Position numbers and translations under genes: made by a program
Notes under the pieces: model-generated
What the model saw: only the letters and a program-made list of their open reading frames with translations
Database searches by the model: none
Told to the model about the DNA's origin: nothing
Origin: Trichoplax adhaerens
Taxonomy: Eukaryota; Placozoa; Uniplacotomia; Trichoplacea; Trichoplacidae
Reading direction: 5' to 3'
Assembly: GCF_000150275.1 (NCBI RefSeq)
Contig: NW_002060943.1
Location: 2,880,462 to 2,944,461, forward strand
DNA length: 64,000 nucleotides
Shown here: positions 13,474-29,670 of the stretch, piece after piece
How the letters are laid out: every line of letters begins with the position of its first letter
How positions within the stretch are numbered: position 1 is the first letter of the stretch

Positions 13474-14102
13474 TCACAAAACAGCTTTGCAACAAGATAA
13501 CGCAATATACGATCAATAAGTCAATTCCTTGAACCACGTATCAAGGAACGATATCTGCACTATCACAAACACTTTTGCTCTACTAGCAGACTACACAAAG
13601 ACTTAAACGCCTCGTATTTTACGTTAAACACTAAGTTGGACAATTCTTCTTTATTTCACGATATACTGCATTTATATACTATTCCTCAATAGTTCATGAG
13701 TCATAGTTAATACAATTAACATTAGAATCATTTACTGAATTAGATATTAATTTTAGCTACTGCTCCCTTAATGCAGACAACAGTATTTACGAACATAGAC
13801 ATGTAATGACTAATACAGAATAGTCAGATTACGATATGTCCTATCACGGAACATTTCCATGATAATTTACAGTCTACCATAAGTAAATTACAATCACAAT
13901 GATTCGAACTGTAAGCAGATGATTTGCATTCCCTATTATAACTATTATAATTTCAGTATGTGTATAAGTGTCACTGTCATAAAAAGTCAGTGCTATATTA
14001 AAATACAGTATATCCAAATTAGAAGTTAACTAAATAAGGATAGTCTAACAGAATTATCCTAACATAGTTATTTCTACTGTAATACAGTATTTAACACTGT
14101 AA
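13474..14102 (+). repeat. Left terminal inverted repeat of the 5.1-kb element
   Basis: Pairs with 17938-18562. Homology starts abruptly at TCACAAAAC and fades after AACACTGT near 14100. The arm contains several TACWGTA-like heptamers. Confidence 0.9.
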
Positions 14103-14343
14103 CAAGTAGTAAATGCAGTATTTGGTAATATGGAAATCGTAAATGAATTTAGAGCTTTTTGTTGCCTTGATGGGTCAGGAGTAATTCATATTAATGTTTA
14201 ATAACAGCTTTTCTAGGCGATCTTAAATGGATTAATTAAAGAGAAATAGACTGCAAGAGTATTTTGACCAAAAATATCAATATTAAATCGTTACTGCTAT
14301 ATTTTGAATGTATAACTATCATTAAATTTGCTACTGTTAAGAG

Positions 14344-14595
14344 ATGACCACCATAAAATTTACGTCTCTTACAGCTCTTAAAAGAACCGATGAAGATCAA
14401 CTTAAATCGCCATATTTGATCGCAGGGAATGGAAATTATCGGGTTATGTATATTTTAATTAGTATCACATCATTTATTAATGATTGTTATAACTGGATTA
14501 GAGGCAATATTATTAAGAATGATGGATGGTATATTTACTTTCATCACTGCGATGGTGCGTTACAGCAGCCGCAATTTAAAAATGCAAAGATATAA
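14344..14595 (+). CDS. Doubtful 83-codon frame inside the element
   Basis: An ATG-initiated frame just inside the left arm. Its product has no signal peptide, no domain I recognise and a mixed composition. It could be a decayed piece of an element protein or chance. I keep it only because it is the longest frame in the element's interior. Confidence 0.15.
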   Translation: MTTIKFTSLTALKRTDEDQLKSPYLIAGNGNYRVMYILISITSFINDCYNWIRGNIIKNDGWYIYFHHCDGALQQPQFKNAKI

Positions 14596-17500
14596 GTAGG
14601 AAGAAAGAACTATTGATGACTGAGTAACTGCAATCAGTAATACATTGCAATATCTAACGATGACGTACTTCAATATCGAATGTTACAAACTAATCTACCC
14701 TTTTTTGATAAGAATCTGTCCGACGATTTTCGTACTATAACTTATTAGCATCAAAGTAGACCTTATTTCGAGTAAAAAATAACTTTCATTTTTTCTGTAT
14801 AACGTCATTATTAATTTAAATTGATGTAATCTGATATATTAATTTGGTTTCTCTAGCACTATGACTAGTTATCTCATTTTCAATTTGAGATGCAATGCTA
14901 CATGTGCAGTCAAGAAAACAGACATTTGTAAAGTAAATTGAAGATATGATTAGAAGTATCTTCATGCAACATTACAGAAGAGTTACTGTATAGCTAACAT
15001 GAACTATTTTAGACGCTTATATGCCCGATATCATTAGTTTATTATCATTACTGAGCGCAATTTAATCATGTTAGCGATTTACGATACATTTGAGTCAAAA
15101 AGCGGTAAGTGTAGTAGAGCGAAAATGAAATTATTTTCGATTCTAGAATAAAATAAAATTAACGTTAAGAATATACTAGGAATATTCTAGGAGTAAAAAA
15201 TTCAAAATCAATAGTCGACATAACCTTTCCTAATTAGCAAACTTAATCTAATTATATATTAGCCGATTGAACTAAGGCATCCAAATGTAATTATTAGCAT
15301 CTTTATTATAATTTAATATACAGTACAGTAGCTGATCAATTGTAAAGGCTGTTGGCATGATTTAAAGTTTCAATTCGATCACAGCATTTACTATTAAGGC
15401 TTTACGAAATAAGAGACTGTTTTCAAATTTACTGCCTTAGGTATCATTAGGCACAGTATTCATCGCGCGATAAAATTGCGTAAAGGTTCGAATTTTAACT
15501 ATAAATTTAATTGACTTCGTCACTTATGAAATAAAATCGAGGTTAAAATTATGCTACTATAATACTCAATGTATTACACTGAAAATATACCACCTTTATC
15601 CGTAGTGAAGCAGTAATTTTTTTTATTAATGTAAGCGAGTATCTAATATTAGACTAGATATGCAACTATATTTAAGATCCTATTTCAAAGGTTTAAAAAT
15701 TATTCAGTTTTCATTACTGTAGGACGTATATAGAGGCTATCATAGCAGTTAATTAAAGAGTATTAACCAAATTATATTTAATCTCATTTAAGACCTTATT
15801 TTCAGTAATTATTTCATTTTTCGTGATATGTATAGAGAAATTTTCATATTTTATATTGGGTGTGTGCGGTAATTACTAATTAGTCCGTCGGGAAATGAAC
15901 ACGACGTAAGATGGAATCCTATAGCAAAAATGATCTAGATATATACTGAAGTTGATATCAGTAAATAATTAAAGAGGTTAAGATTTATTTCATCTTATAA
16001 AGAAATCAATAGTTCAGTAAAGTTAGTTCGTAATCGAAAGAGTAAATAGTATTAGCTGACATCATTAATCGTTTGGACACTTCTTACTTGGCTTCAATTC
16101 TGAATTTAGTCAATATATACCCAGGATTTGCTTAATTACACTTACGTGACCTTAACCTTAGCAAAATCATTATGGAAGATTGTATAATAAATTTCATTCA
16201 GGGCTACTAGTAACCTGATAATGATATAAGTACGAGTAAATAAATAGTAATAATTACTATACACTTATGTATCCAAGAAACTAGAAAATGTAAGTTTTAC
16301 GTAAGGTCAACTGACAAAGATAAAAAATCAAGGTAGCAATGACAGAAGAACTTTGACCGTACGATCATCTATATTCAATATTTTTTGTTGATTGAAGGAG
16401 ATACTTCGAGAATTTGACCAAATGCTATCCTAAAGATAATTTATCTAAACTAAGGGGACATAATAAAATAAATCTTGTCGAATTTGATATTCCAGACACA
16501 AGTACAATATAGGATCTATACTAGATTACTACAAATTTGCTTATTATTATTGCAATTTTGTATTGTAATGGAATGGAGTAACGCTCATTTTATGATCATT
16601 TGGGTAAGCAGCTGTAAATATTCTGAAAATTCATAATTATTTTAAATATTCCACCTTACCAATTAAGGAATAAATAAATTATTCCTTCCGTCGGATGTAA
16701 TTTTCAAATTTTCATTTTGCTGTGCAATTTTTAAATATTTAGATAGTAACATCCAGCACATGACTAACAGTTAATAATCCTTGCATCGATGATATCAATA
16801 ATTTTTTATCGTTGATAAACTCGTCATTAGACTGCTTTGACGACCATATATTTATGAATATGTTCCCTATACTTCTTCAGAGTCTAAGGCTAATTAGATT
16901 ATGAATATATCCTAGCGCTTGCAATGTCTTAAGTCATTTGATGTCATTTAAATTCATGATTTTAGTCTTATATTTCATTACAGTTACTTTGCTAGGCTAA
17001 ACTGCTATTCACCATTCCATAATTATGCTTTAACGGTGTGACATGGGAAAGTGTAATTTCGTATCAAAAATTTAGTATTGAATGACAGGCTCGAAAATGC
17101 AAAATCTATACTATTTAGTAGGTAATATTGAATGCAAAAATATCCAGATTGAAGTAACATGATGCATTGTGTTACAGTCGTCATTTTTCTTTCCCACCTA
17201 ATGTTATAGTAAAGAAAGAAATTTTTAAAGTTTGCTTTAGCTGAATAATCTAATAAGTAATAACCTTAAATATCCCACAAAACAGCATTAAATAAATACA
17301 ATATTTGGTGATATCGCAGGCGACAGTGTAATGATATTGTTACAAATTTCTAATTTTAAGGACAGACTTCAACAACGGTACTTCTCATTTATAATTTCAT
17401 TTGAATTAAGTGCTATTCTATCTATGATGTTACCCAGAGAAATCCAGAGGTGAAAAATATCGTATAATCGAAATAATCAACCCAGTTTTTATTTTCTTAG

Positions 17501-17937
17501 CTTACAATTTCGTACTTATGTTCTACAACAAGGCTTACTTTCTCAAACAGATGTTTGTTTTGAATGAGTCTATGAAATAATTTAATATTTAATTTCTTTC
17601 GCTATCCAGTATTGTTTTAAAAGAAAAAATAATTTATCATTCAAGCACGTATCTGTCCATTAATTATTTTTTAGCGTAAATTTCGAATTTAAATATTTAC
17701 TGACTTCATTTATTAAGGGGTTTCATACGTTATATAGCAGCTTGTGCTAACAATAACGTTTACTGTTTGTTTTCTTTGCATCTTTCTCTTCAGCCAGATC
17801 CTAAATAGATTTAACCTTTTAACTTCATATACATGATTATATTTATTTCTCTCTCCGATAATAACTTTTAAAAGTTTTCAATCATTTTTAACCAAATCAT
17901 GAAGCCGCTGTGTGATCTAAGCTTACTAATGTTATGT
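14596..17937. other. Element interior without coding signal
   Basis: AT-rich DNA with many stop codons in all frames. No transposase signature such as a spaced DDE/DDD catalytic region is visible, and there are no internal repeats beyond short AT motifs. Confidence 0.4.
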
Positions 17938-18562
17938 GACAGTGTTATGTACTGTATTAGAGTAGAAATATCTATGTTAGGATAATTCTGTTAGCCTATC
18001 CTTATTTAGTTAACTTCTAATTTAGATATACTGTGTTTTAATATAGCACTGACTTTTTATGACAGTGACACTTATGCACATACTGAAATTAATAGTTATA
18101 ATAGGGAATGCAAATCATCTACTTACAGTTCGAATCATTGTGATTGTAATTTACTTATGGTAGATTGTAAATTATCATGGAAATGTTCCGTGATAGAACA
18201 TATCGTAATCTGACTATTCTGTATTAGTCATTACATGTTTATGTTCGTAAATACTGTTGTCTGCATTAAGGGAGCAGTAGCTAAAATTAATATCTAATTC
18301 AGTAAATGATTCCAATGTTAATTGTATTAACTATGACTCATGAACTATTGAGGAATAGTATATAAATGCAGTATATCGTGTAATAAACAGGATTCTCAAA
18401 CTTAGTGTTTAACGTAAAATACGAGGCGCTTAAGTCTTTGTGTAGTCTGCTAGTAGAGCAAAAGTGCTTGTGATAGTGCAGATATCGTTCCTTGATACGT
18501 GGTTCAAGGAATTGACTTATTGATCGTATATTACGTTATCTTGTTGCAAAGCTGTTTTGTGA
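17938..18562 (-). repeat. Right terminal inverted repeat of the 5.1-kb element
   Basis: Reverse complement of 13474-14102 over its whole length. The outer end is ...GCTGTTTTGTGA at 18551-18562, after which similarity to the left flank stops at once. Confidence 0.9.
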
Positions 18563-21500
18563 TATGTTATAATTAGATTTTTTCTTTATCGTTCTAATAT
18601 GTATGTTTAGGCCCTTTAAACTATAATCTGGGATAGTTAAATAGTTGATGTTCTAATGGATAACATTAAAATCGCTCATAATATCAGATACAATTCGTCC
18701 TTGCTATTTAAACTAAATAAAAGGAAAAGAAGAGTTTCACTTAAGTGTGGCTTGCAATATTAATTCGAGATGCTGAATATCATTAATTCTATAAAAACAT
18801 TTAGGAAATTTGGGAAAAGATGATTATTAGATTTTTACAGCCTAGCCATGAATTAATATAATGTAAACGAGTACATAATCTTGATTACATCAATAAATTC
18901 GGTTATTGCATTTGCATATAAGATGATAAGGCTTGATGGATTACGAGCGAATGACATTGGAATTCACTTCTTTAATATGATATTCTTCACAATGACGCAC
19001 CGTTCATTTTAAAATAAACTGAAGGTATAAGCTGTTGTGCGTAGCTCAGAATGAAATATGCTAGTATTGCATTATAGTTGCAGTCATTAAAGGTACAGAT
19101 TACTCACCTATTAGACTGTTGGTTCGGGTGATTTTGAATATAAATGAAGCAAGAATGATAAAATATACTTCTTTTAATAGCATAGAACCACGCTTAGGAT
19201 TTTAATCTAGCAAATTTAGCATTGCCAACTGCTTTTGAGTCATTATAGCGATCGAAGGGCAGAAATATTTAGATCATACCTTGTATCATCTAAGCCTTGT
19301 TATGAGATGTGACAGCAAGAAGAAGATGCTGTGAAATAAGTTTACCGTTTGCAATAATGATTAATGAAAATTTTCGAGATCACGTCAACAATTTTACCCG
19401 ATTATACCTTACTTCCTGGATAAAATAGCGCATGAATTATATAAAAATAATTAGGATTTCTTACAGGCAAATTAATCCTAATAACCTTTAGCGGATGATG
19501 CATTCTAGTTGCAATAAGTCATGGGCGGTGCATTAATTGATAAATAATAAATGAGATCTTCTTGGAATTTTGTGGACAAGGTAAATTTATTAAAAAACAT
19601 GAGAAGGTCATGGAGACAATTTTTAATTTAGCACAGGAGTTGTTGTTCTACTAGTTAGTAAAATCGGAGTTTATATAATATACGCCCTCATTATTAAGTT
19701 ACTAACATAGCTATTTAAATATTAATCAGTAAAGCGATAAATAATTAGAGTTTCACCTGAATTTACCAAAGTTAAGCCAAAAACCAAACTATTAAATGGG
19801 ATCTAATATGTTAAAATGATACTGTAGCAGCATAACTGGGCCAAGCGTAATTCGTTACTGCAACAATTAATTAATATTAAATTTGGTTTAATTTTATCTA
19901 CTTTATTTGGGCATCTCTATATCAATTTATATGAGATTGCAATAGTGTGCATGAATAATAGTAGAGATGAAGTTTATCAGTATTTTGCATTTCATAATGA
20001 CTATGATAATCACTTAAGTAATATCTTTAGGTTCCTTTTCTAATCTATTCCATTACCAGCTCATAACGTTATCTATGGCAGGGACAAGTATGTGGTACAG
20101 ACTGTAATTATTTTGCATTCAGTATTCTGAATTATCAAAATGTTATTAATACTAATATTGAACTAATCATTTGCCGTTGCTAAACAACGTCCCAAATAGG
20201 TTCAACAATAAATCATTGCAAATCTAAATGACCCTCGTACTAGGTTATGTCAATATGGTAATTAATCCTTAAAGATCTAGTCAAAGGTGAATAGCAAGAA
20301 AATGCATATCAATCCTCTTTACTAAAATCACATTTTGAAATAAAATTACGTTAATATTCGTTTGTAATAACAATAGCATAGTAACAACGTTACAATACAT
20401 TGCTGAGCTACCAAATACTTTCCAGTTACTACATACTTAATCTTTTAGTAACTGTTAAGGAAAATTTAGATTGTTCCTCAGTTAATATTCGACTCTGTTA
20501 ATATTTCATTTATTACCATCTATTCATACACTGTATAATACTTACTGATTGTATTTAATATTGAAATTATATTGCTATCGAAAATCACCACGTAATATTT
20601 ATTCAGATGTAATCTCTTATTACCAAGAAAGATAACTGACAATGTGACTTTGATCACTATTTAAGCTCCGTCCAGATTAAATTTGATAACAATTTGTACG
20701 TAATTACTTCTAATTTGTGTCTTTTACATGAATTAATTATATCTATTCTGTATTGTAAATGATCCTGTAACCATTTGAAAACAGATGCTATCCATTTATT
20801 TGTAATAAGGAAGTAACACTTTCAGTAATAGATTCAACCTACGTAATTTATCATTTAAAACACAGCTATTGCCCTTATTTCTGTGTTCAGATACTAACTT
20901 ATTTATTAATTTATCCGTATAGTGCAACCAAGACTTGATAAGATATGATACCAAGCAGTTTTAACTCATGCAATTTAATGATTAGTAAAATCTTCCTTTT
21001 GCTACTATATCTATTTTTATTGTATACTATATTAAGTATTATAGGCTGCTCCCATAATTATAAATTTACCAGTCGATTCTTTATTTTATTTTAAATATCA
21101 TTTCGGATAACTATACGGTACTTTAGTATTTGGAAAGTATTTTTGTATTGATGGATCTTTAGTATTCTATGTTATATTTCAAAATAAATATTAACATATG
21201 GAAATAATAAAAATTCTGCAAATAGCTTTAAAATTTCTTAGCACTAAATGTAGTTGTGAATTTCACAATAATTTTATTAAAAATCATCATTCAAAGGTAA
21301 ATAAACCGCCATTATACGACAAGTAATATATCAGACTTTCTACATTTAAATCCCGTTCATATTTAGCAACCGACATAATTCCTTATTTTTAGAAAATTGA
21401 GGTAACATCAACTTATACATGCATGATTCAGAAAATCCTGGTTCAGATCACGTTCGTAACACTATATTACAATCTTTGACTGTTAAATATCATGTAAAAA

Positions 21501-22170
21501 TGTCATAAATTATATATCGTGATTAATGCATTAATTGTAAAATGCTTAGTAATCGAACAAATGGCAATGATGTCGAAGTTCTTGATTATGGATTTGATAA
21601 ATAATGGAAGTCAGACAATATGGCAACAAATTCTAGTATTGATTAAAATTGGCAACTGTAATTTAATTATGTATGGTGAAATCAAATAAAAGTCAAATGA
21701 AATTGATATTTTCAAAAAACAAATATCCAGCTTAAATGTTGTAATACTTGCGGAATAAGCAATCGAGATGCATGCGTATTATAGTGCGATCTTTTTATAT
21801 ACGATTAAACATTGTATAACTACAACTCCGATCAAAGATAGACTGTACTGTATAAATGCAACTGCTTGTAGAATATATAACACTATTTGGGCTAAAATAA
21901 CACGCTAAAATAAAAACGATGTGAATAATCTAATTTGTTAAATATTAATACGAAATTATTCGTATAGCAGAAACAAATTCCTTCTAGCATTGTAATTGAT
22001 CCTCTAGACAATATAACTAATCATTAGCTATAATTATGACTTATGTATTGCTATTATTATTTAACATATCCATACGTGCTAATTAAAAAGTAATGATCAA
22101 TCTGTATTCAATATTAATCAGGCCCTATCTTAAACATAATCAATTATTTATTCAATTATCGATGTAATCT
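18563..22170. other. Gene-free AT-rich spacer
   Basis: About 3.6 kb between the element and the second peptide gene, with no supportable frame, repeat array or RNA gene. Confidence 0.4.
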
Positions 22171-22179
22171 TATATATAG
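22171..22179 (+). promoter_or_regulatory. TATA-type box upstream of peptide gene copy 2
   Basis: TATATATAG, the same nonamer that lies before the GPCR gene on the minus strand (49077-49085). It is about 170 bases before the ATG at 22342, so the leader would be around 140 bases. Confidence 0.4.
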
Positions 22180-22341
22180 AAGTGAAGTTAGATAGAAGAA
22201 GTTGGTGCTATCATTTGATAACTGTGGAAGTGCTAGACAACACAACCTTTCAACTACCAACTGCTCCGTCTTGCTTTGGTTGCGTTTTAAAATTCAAAAC
22301 TTTTCAATTTTTCCGATCTCATCAACTACTCCCAAGACAAC

Positions 22342-22599
22342 ATGAAATCTTTTTCTGCTCGATGCACCGTTTGGATCTTGGTATTTGCTTTATTTGCTGT
22401 GGCAGCTATTGAAGCTAGAAATGTTAAGCGAGCTGACGAATGGTACAGAGAAGCTGCTTTACCTAGAGGTTGTCCTCGCTTTTGCCAAGATCACGGTGAT
22501 TGTTGCACTGGATATGAATGCTGGAGATTTCCTGCAAGATGTATTCCTCCTAGACCTGGTCAGTTTGGCTATTGCTTCCCTGAACAAATTCAATGCTAA
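22342..22599 (+). CDS. Small secreted eight-cysteine peptide (copy 2)
   Basis: Encodes an 85-residue precursor. Residues 8-22 form the hydrophobic core of a signal peptide. A KR dibasic site at 29-30 is followed by ADEWY. Cysteines are at 44, 48, 54, 55, 60, 67, 78 and 85, spaced C-x3-C-x5-CC-x4-C-x6-C-x10-C-x6-C. Conserved with copy 1 are the basic site position, DEWY, RGC, DCC, ECW, CIPP, and the EQ-x-QC terminus. Only two loops differ in length. Cleavage after KR would release a ~55-residue cystine-rich peptide, the organisation of a secreted prohormone or effector peptide. The gene is head-to-head with copy 1, on the far side of the 5.1-kb element. Overlapping frames here are shadows. I do not recognise an orthologous family outside this pair. 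Confidence 0.88.
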   Translation: MKSFSARCTVWILVFALFAVAAIEARNVKRADEWYREAALPRGCPRFCQDHGDCCTGYECWRFPARCIPPRPGQFGYCFPEQIQC

Positions 22600-22916
22600 T
22601 CGTTCCATGTACAGCAAGATTGCCGTCTCATTGGAGACAAGTTTACTAGCTGAATGGGACATTAGTACCAAAATGATCTGTTAGGATGAATAGGACATCA
22701 TTTAATATTAACTAAAATAGAGGTCTTCCATTGCTTAGACAACTGTGACCATTGTAGTTTTACCTCTTAGCCTAGAATAGTCCAGGTCTATGCAATATTA
22801 TGTAGATAAATTGTTGGAGAGTTCTAGCTTGGCTATTAAATTCCTAATATGTAAGCGTTAGATTAAATTTAAAATCAATGTTACATTGGATTCTAATATA
22901 AAGCAGCCAACGATTA

Positions 22917-22922
22917 AATAAA
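22917..22922 (+). terminator. Polyadenylation signal AATAAA
   Basis: AATAAA about 320 bases after the stop of the plus-strand peptide gene, the first canonical hexamer I noted downstream. Confidence 0.35.
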
Positions 22923-24770
22923 ACAAACATTAAGTCAGCTTTATCATTGCAATAATATGATTACTGATCTTAATCGTCATAACAAAAATGATGTCATATT
23001 ATGATAAACTTTCGGTGATTATCAGTACCTATATACCAATAATCTGTGTGCGAAATAGGTAAACTGTACATCTGGAGATGGATAGTTGATTTATTTGCCT
23101 CCATTTAAAATTCTATATAGCTGATAAAGTAGCTAATTGCATGTCAGGTTGAGAATTTCACCTTTGTAGTATTTAATTTTTTTGCTGCTAGAAATGGGTA
23201 GAGAAATACATGTACACTAATTCGCTTCTACTGAGACACTTTAAAAGATCAGTTTGAACGATTCTATTGCAATTTTAAGGCGAATACGCATAAGATGATA
23301 TATACTGTATTAATACTGTATTAGTTTGGCGTACTCCTATCTAATTTTGAGATAATGTATTTCATCTAAAAAGTAAGAACACTAACTACAATTACTATAA
23401 TTACAGATTTGATCGAAATAAAATCTAACAGTCGATTCAAATACATTCTGTAAAGGTTCAAGGGTCATCTAAGATTACAGGATCCTTTTCGGAGTTAGGT
23501 ATGAACAGTTAGCCCTACATAATGATGAACAGGGGGTATCTTACCTGAAGCTCATATTCTAATTTCATGCGAAAATAAAGTAAGATATATAATTATGTAT
23601 GAATACCTTTTAGTAAACAATATGAAACGAAAGTATAATCGTAAGAATGGATTAATATACCTTTCCGATGGTCATTTTTACCCTACATAGTTAATTTGTT
23701 TTACGTCAGCTGTATGTGACGTATCGTAGAGTGATAGCAATTCTCTTCATCATCCCATCAATTATATTATCATGTGGCATAAAAACGAAATGTTGCCTTA
23801 ACATTTACATCAGTCAAATTTATTAGTGTTAACATTTATCTGAATCAAACAAATACTTGAAAGGCAGAAAATTTTTACTCAATTATACATATAATTATCA
23901 GCAGAATCTCCATTATACGGTATTCCTACTGTTAACGTACTATACATAAGTTTATTATAGGAGTTTGCTAATGGGGTGTGCTTTATTTCTGAAATATTTA
24001 AATTACTTTTTTGAATTGATTTATCTTAGATCAACGAATGAGCTCAAACAATTATAATTAAAATGGTTTGTACGTACGTAGATATATAACTATAGTCCAA
24101 GGATTGCTAATAATTTCTTGTCCATTTTACACAACAGTGTATATTTTAAAACAAGTTGGCATTACTCACGAGTAATTGCGATGGATAGAAATAGCAAAAA
24201 TGCCACTCCGAGCGACCAAATAGTTTCCCCCGGGGTACAAACTACTGATCCAGTAATGTAAAATAGATTGAAAACTTTAAAAATATATGATTATGTTAAA
24301 GACTAATTTTGTGAGTGGATTTTTACTGTGTGAGGTTGGAATTACAAACAACTTAAATCACCTTAAGTAAAGATTTAATATTCAACAAATTTATAAGTTT
24401 ACAATGTTTTTGCCAAGAGCTAAAATTCTAAACAGTATTCATCAATTTATATCAACGCGTTACAAGCATATCCGATCTTTCTGTATATCTTTAAATTTCT
24501 AATCAATGCAGTATGCATGCACAGAGTCTTAGTATAATAAAACCATGTTGGTTTTAAAACGAGATAATAAAGTTTACTAAACTAGTTCAAGAAAACACCT
24601 ATTGCGAATTAGGTATACGCATAGTGGCATCTAAAAGAGACGTCGCAAGTAGATCAGCTACTTTTTAAGCAGCATACACTAATTAAGAGCTTAATATTAT
24701 CCAACTTCGCTAAATAAAGCTAACGAGTCATACATTCACTCAGCGAACTTTATACACTAATACTAATCAA
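22923..24770. other. Intergenic spacer
   Basis: Mostly non-coding. A short plus-strand frame near 24180-24260 opens with ATG and is hydrophilic and less AT-rich than its surroundings. It could be a first exon, but no following exon was found. Confidence 0.3.
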
Positions 24771-24776
24771 TTTAAT
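24771..24776 (-). terminator. Possible polyadenylation signal of the ERK5 gene
   Basis: Reads ATTAAA on the minus strand, 75 bases beyond the ERK5 stop codon. It is a common variant hexamer at a plausible distance. Confidence 0.35.
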
Positions 24777-24850
24777 AAAGTAATAGTTAAGGAATTATCT
24801 GTACAGTATGAATTAATTTCATTCTCGCATTTAACATCAAGATGAACTAA

Positions 24851-28641
<3,791 letters not shown>

Positions 28642-28978
28642 TTACATTGAGTCGTAGCGGATTTGCAACGCACTTGGCCTCGATCGATCGTCTATTGGTA
28701 TTCGCCTTGATGAATCCTCTTATACTTGTCTAGTCCCTTTCGCTTTGGTATCAATACGCGTAGGGTCTGCGATCAAAGGCAACAGAATTTCAATTAATTC
28801 ACTAGTATACAAAGCGAAACCTGCCTGTATCAAGGTATCTTGAGATCCAGTAACGATGAAGATGGTGGAAAAGGCGTAGATTAAGGTAGTTGCACGACGA
28901 ATAAAATTGAGAAGAAAAAATGGATTCACTAGACGATCATCCAAGCCTACAAGCAACCAAATCTGTACAAGATCAGTT

Positions 28979-29110
28979 CTGCCGACAGTACGGTACCGTC
29001 CGGGTATTCTGCCGTACTGTACCGTACAGTGTACAGTGGTGCATGTATCGAAGTATACTGTACACTGTACACTGTACTACACCAGGTACCGGTCTGGTCT
29101 GGTCTGGTCC
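28979..29110. repeat. Palindromic GTAC / ACACTGT cluster and GGTCT array
   Basis: Contains nested near-palindromes around GTACGGTACCGT, then a TACACTG tandem run (about 29055-29076), then GGTCT repeated four times at 29091-29110 with a one-base change at the end. Such density of GTAC-centred motifs is not seen elsewhere in the window. Confidence 0.8.
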
Positions 29111-29291
29111 GGACTCGACCCTGCAGAATACGGTACCATAGAAGCAGACTGTTGTAATCTTTTTCCAAATTCATCATAATGTCACTGCGCGTTACTGCCC
29201 GTATGTCATTTATTTGCAACGACAGAAATAGAAGTATCTTGTCTAGTGTTGATCTTATCACTCAGAGGCAAAAAAGACGTGTTATATCACA

Positions 29292-29322
29292 GACTTCTAC
29301 ATCTCTTGGAGATGTAGAAGTC
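29292..29322. repeat. Perfect 14-bp hairpin
   Basis: GACTTCTACATCTC at 29292-29305 pairs perfectly with 29309-29322 across a 3-base loop (TTG). It lies between the two inverted ACAGTGT arrays. I see no extended precursor that would suggest a microRNA. Confidence 0.9.
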
Positions 29323-29526
29323 CATGATAATGTAGGCGGTCATGTAATATGTTGAAACTAGTCGAAAGTACCGTGCAGGCTACTGCAATCAAACACGGTA
29401 CGGAGATAATTCAGCATCCGCTAGTACAGTACAGTACTGTACCCTATTAAACGGTGTTACATTTTTACTGAATATGACTGGAAGCAGCTGGATGACAATT
29501 GTAGACAGTATAATGTGTCGTTTCCG

Positions 29527-29552
29527 ATAGCCATTTCAATTGAAATGGCTAT
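29527..29552. repeat. Perfect 26-bp palindrome
   Basis: ATAGCCATTTCAA followed directly by its reverse complement, with no loop, in the MAPK7/PLBD intergenic region. It is a potential cruciform or dimeric binding site. Confidence 0.9.
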
Positions 29553-29612
29553 AAAAATAATAATAATCGGCTCGCATATTTTGACCGAACTGAATGAGCC
29601 ATTTCCTGTCTC

Positions 29613-29670
29613 TACAGTGTACAGTGTACATCACTGTACAGTGTACAGTGTACAGTACAGTACTGTGCTG
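29613..29670. repeat. ACAGTGT tandem array
   Basis: Runs of ACAGTGT with a flip in the middle (ACATCACTGTACA) and then GTACAGTACAGTACTGTGC. It is the reverse complement of the TACACTG run near 29055-29076, ~550 bases away, so the two could pair across the intervening DNA. Confidence 0.85.

Larger units (their letters stand above)
13474..18562. mobile_element. 5.1-kb element with long terminal inverted repeats
   Basis: Left arm 13474-14102 and right arm 17938-18562 are reverse complements of each other with only scattered differences, which I judge by eye at roughly 95% identity. Both outer ends begin TCACAAAACAGCTTTGC read inward. The arms enclose ~3.8 kb with no transposase or other recognisable enzyme, so this looks like a non-autonomous DNA transposon or foldback element. 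The flanks do not show an obvious target-site duplication. A palindromic segmental duplication is the main alternative. High arm similarity implies recent origin or gene conversion between arms. Confidence 0.8.

Noticed and set aside
22385-22684. 99-codon plus frame and 70-codon minus frame over peptide copy 2
   Set aside because: Overlapping shadows of the cysteine-rich frame without a signal peptide or conserved counterpart at copy 1.
28907-29261. Plus- and minus-strand frames over the GTAC-rich region
   Set aside because: They translate a palindromic low-complexity repeat, and open frames there reflect repeat composition.
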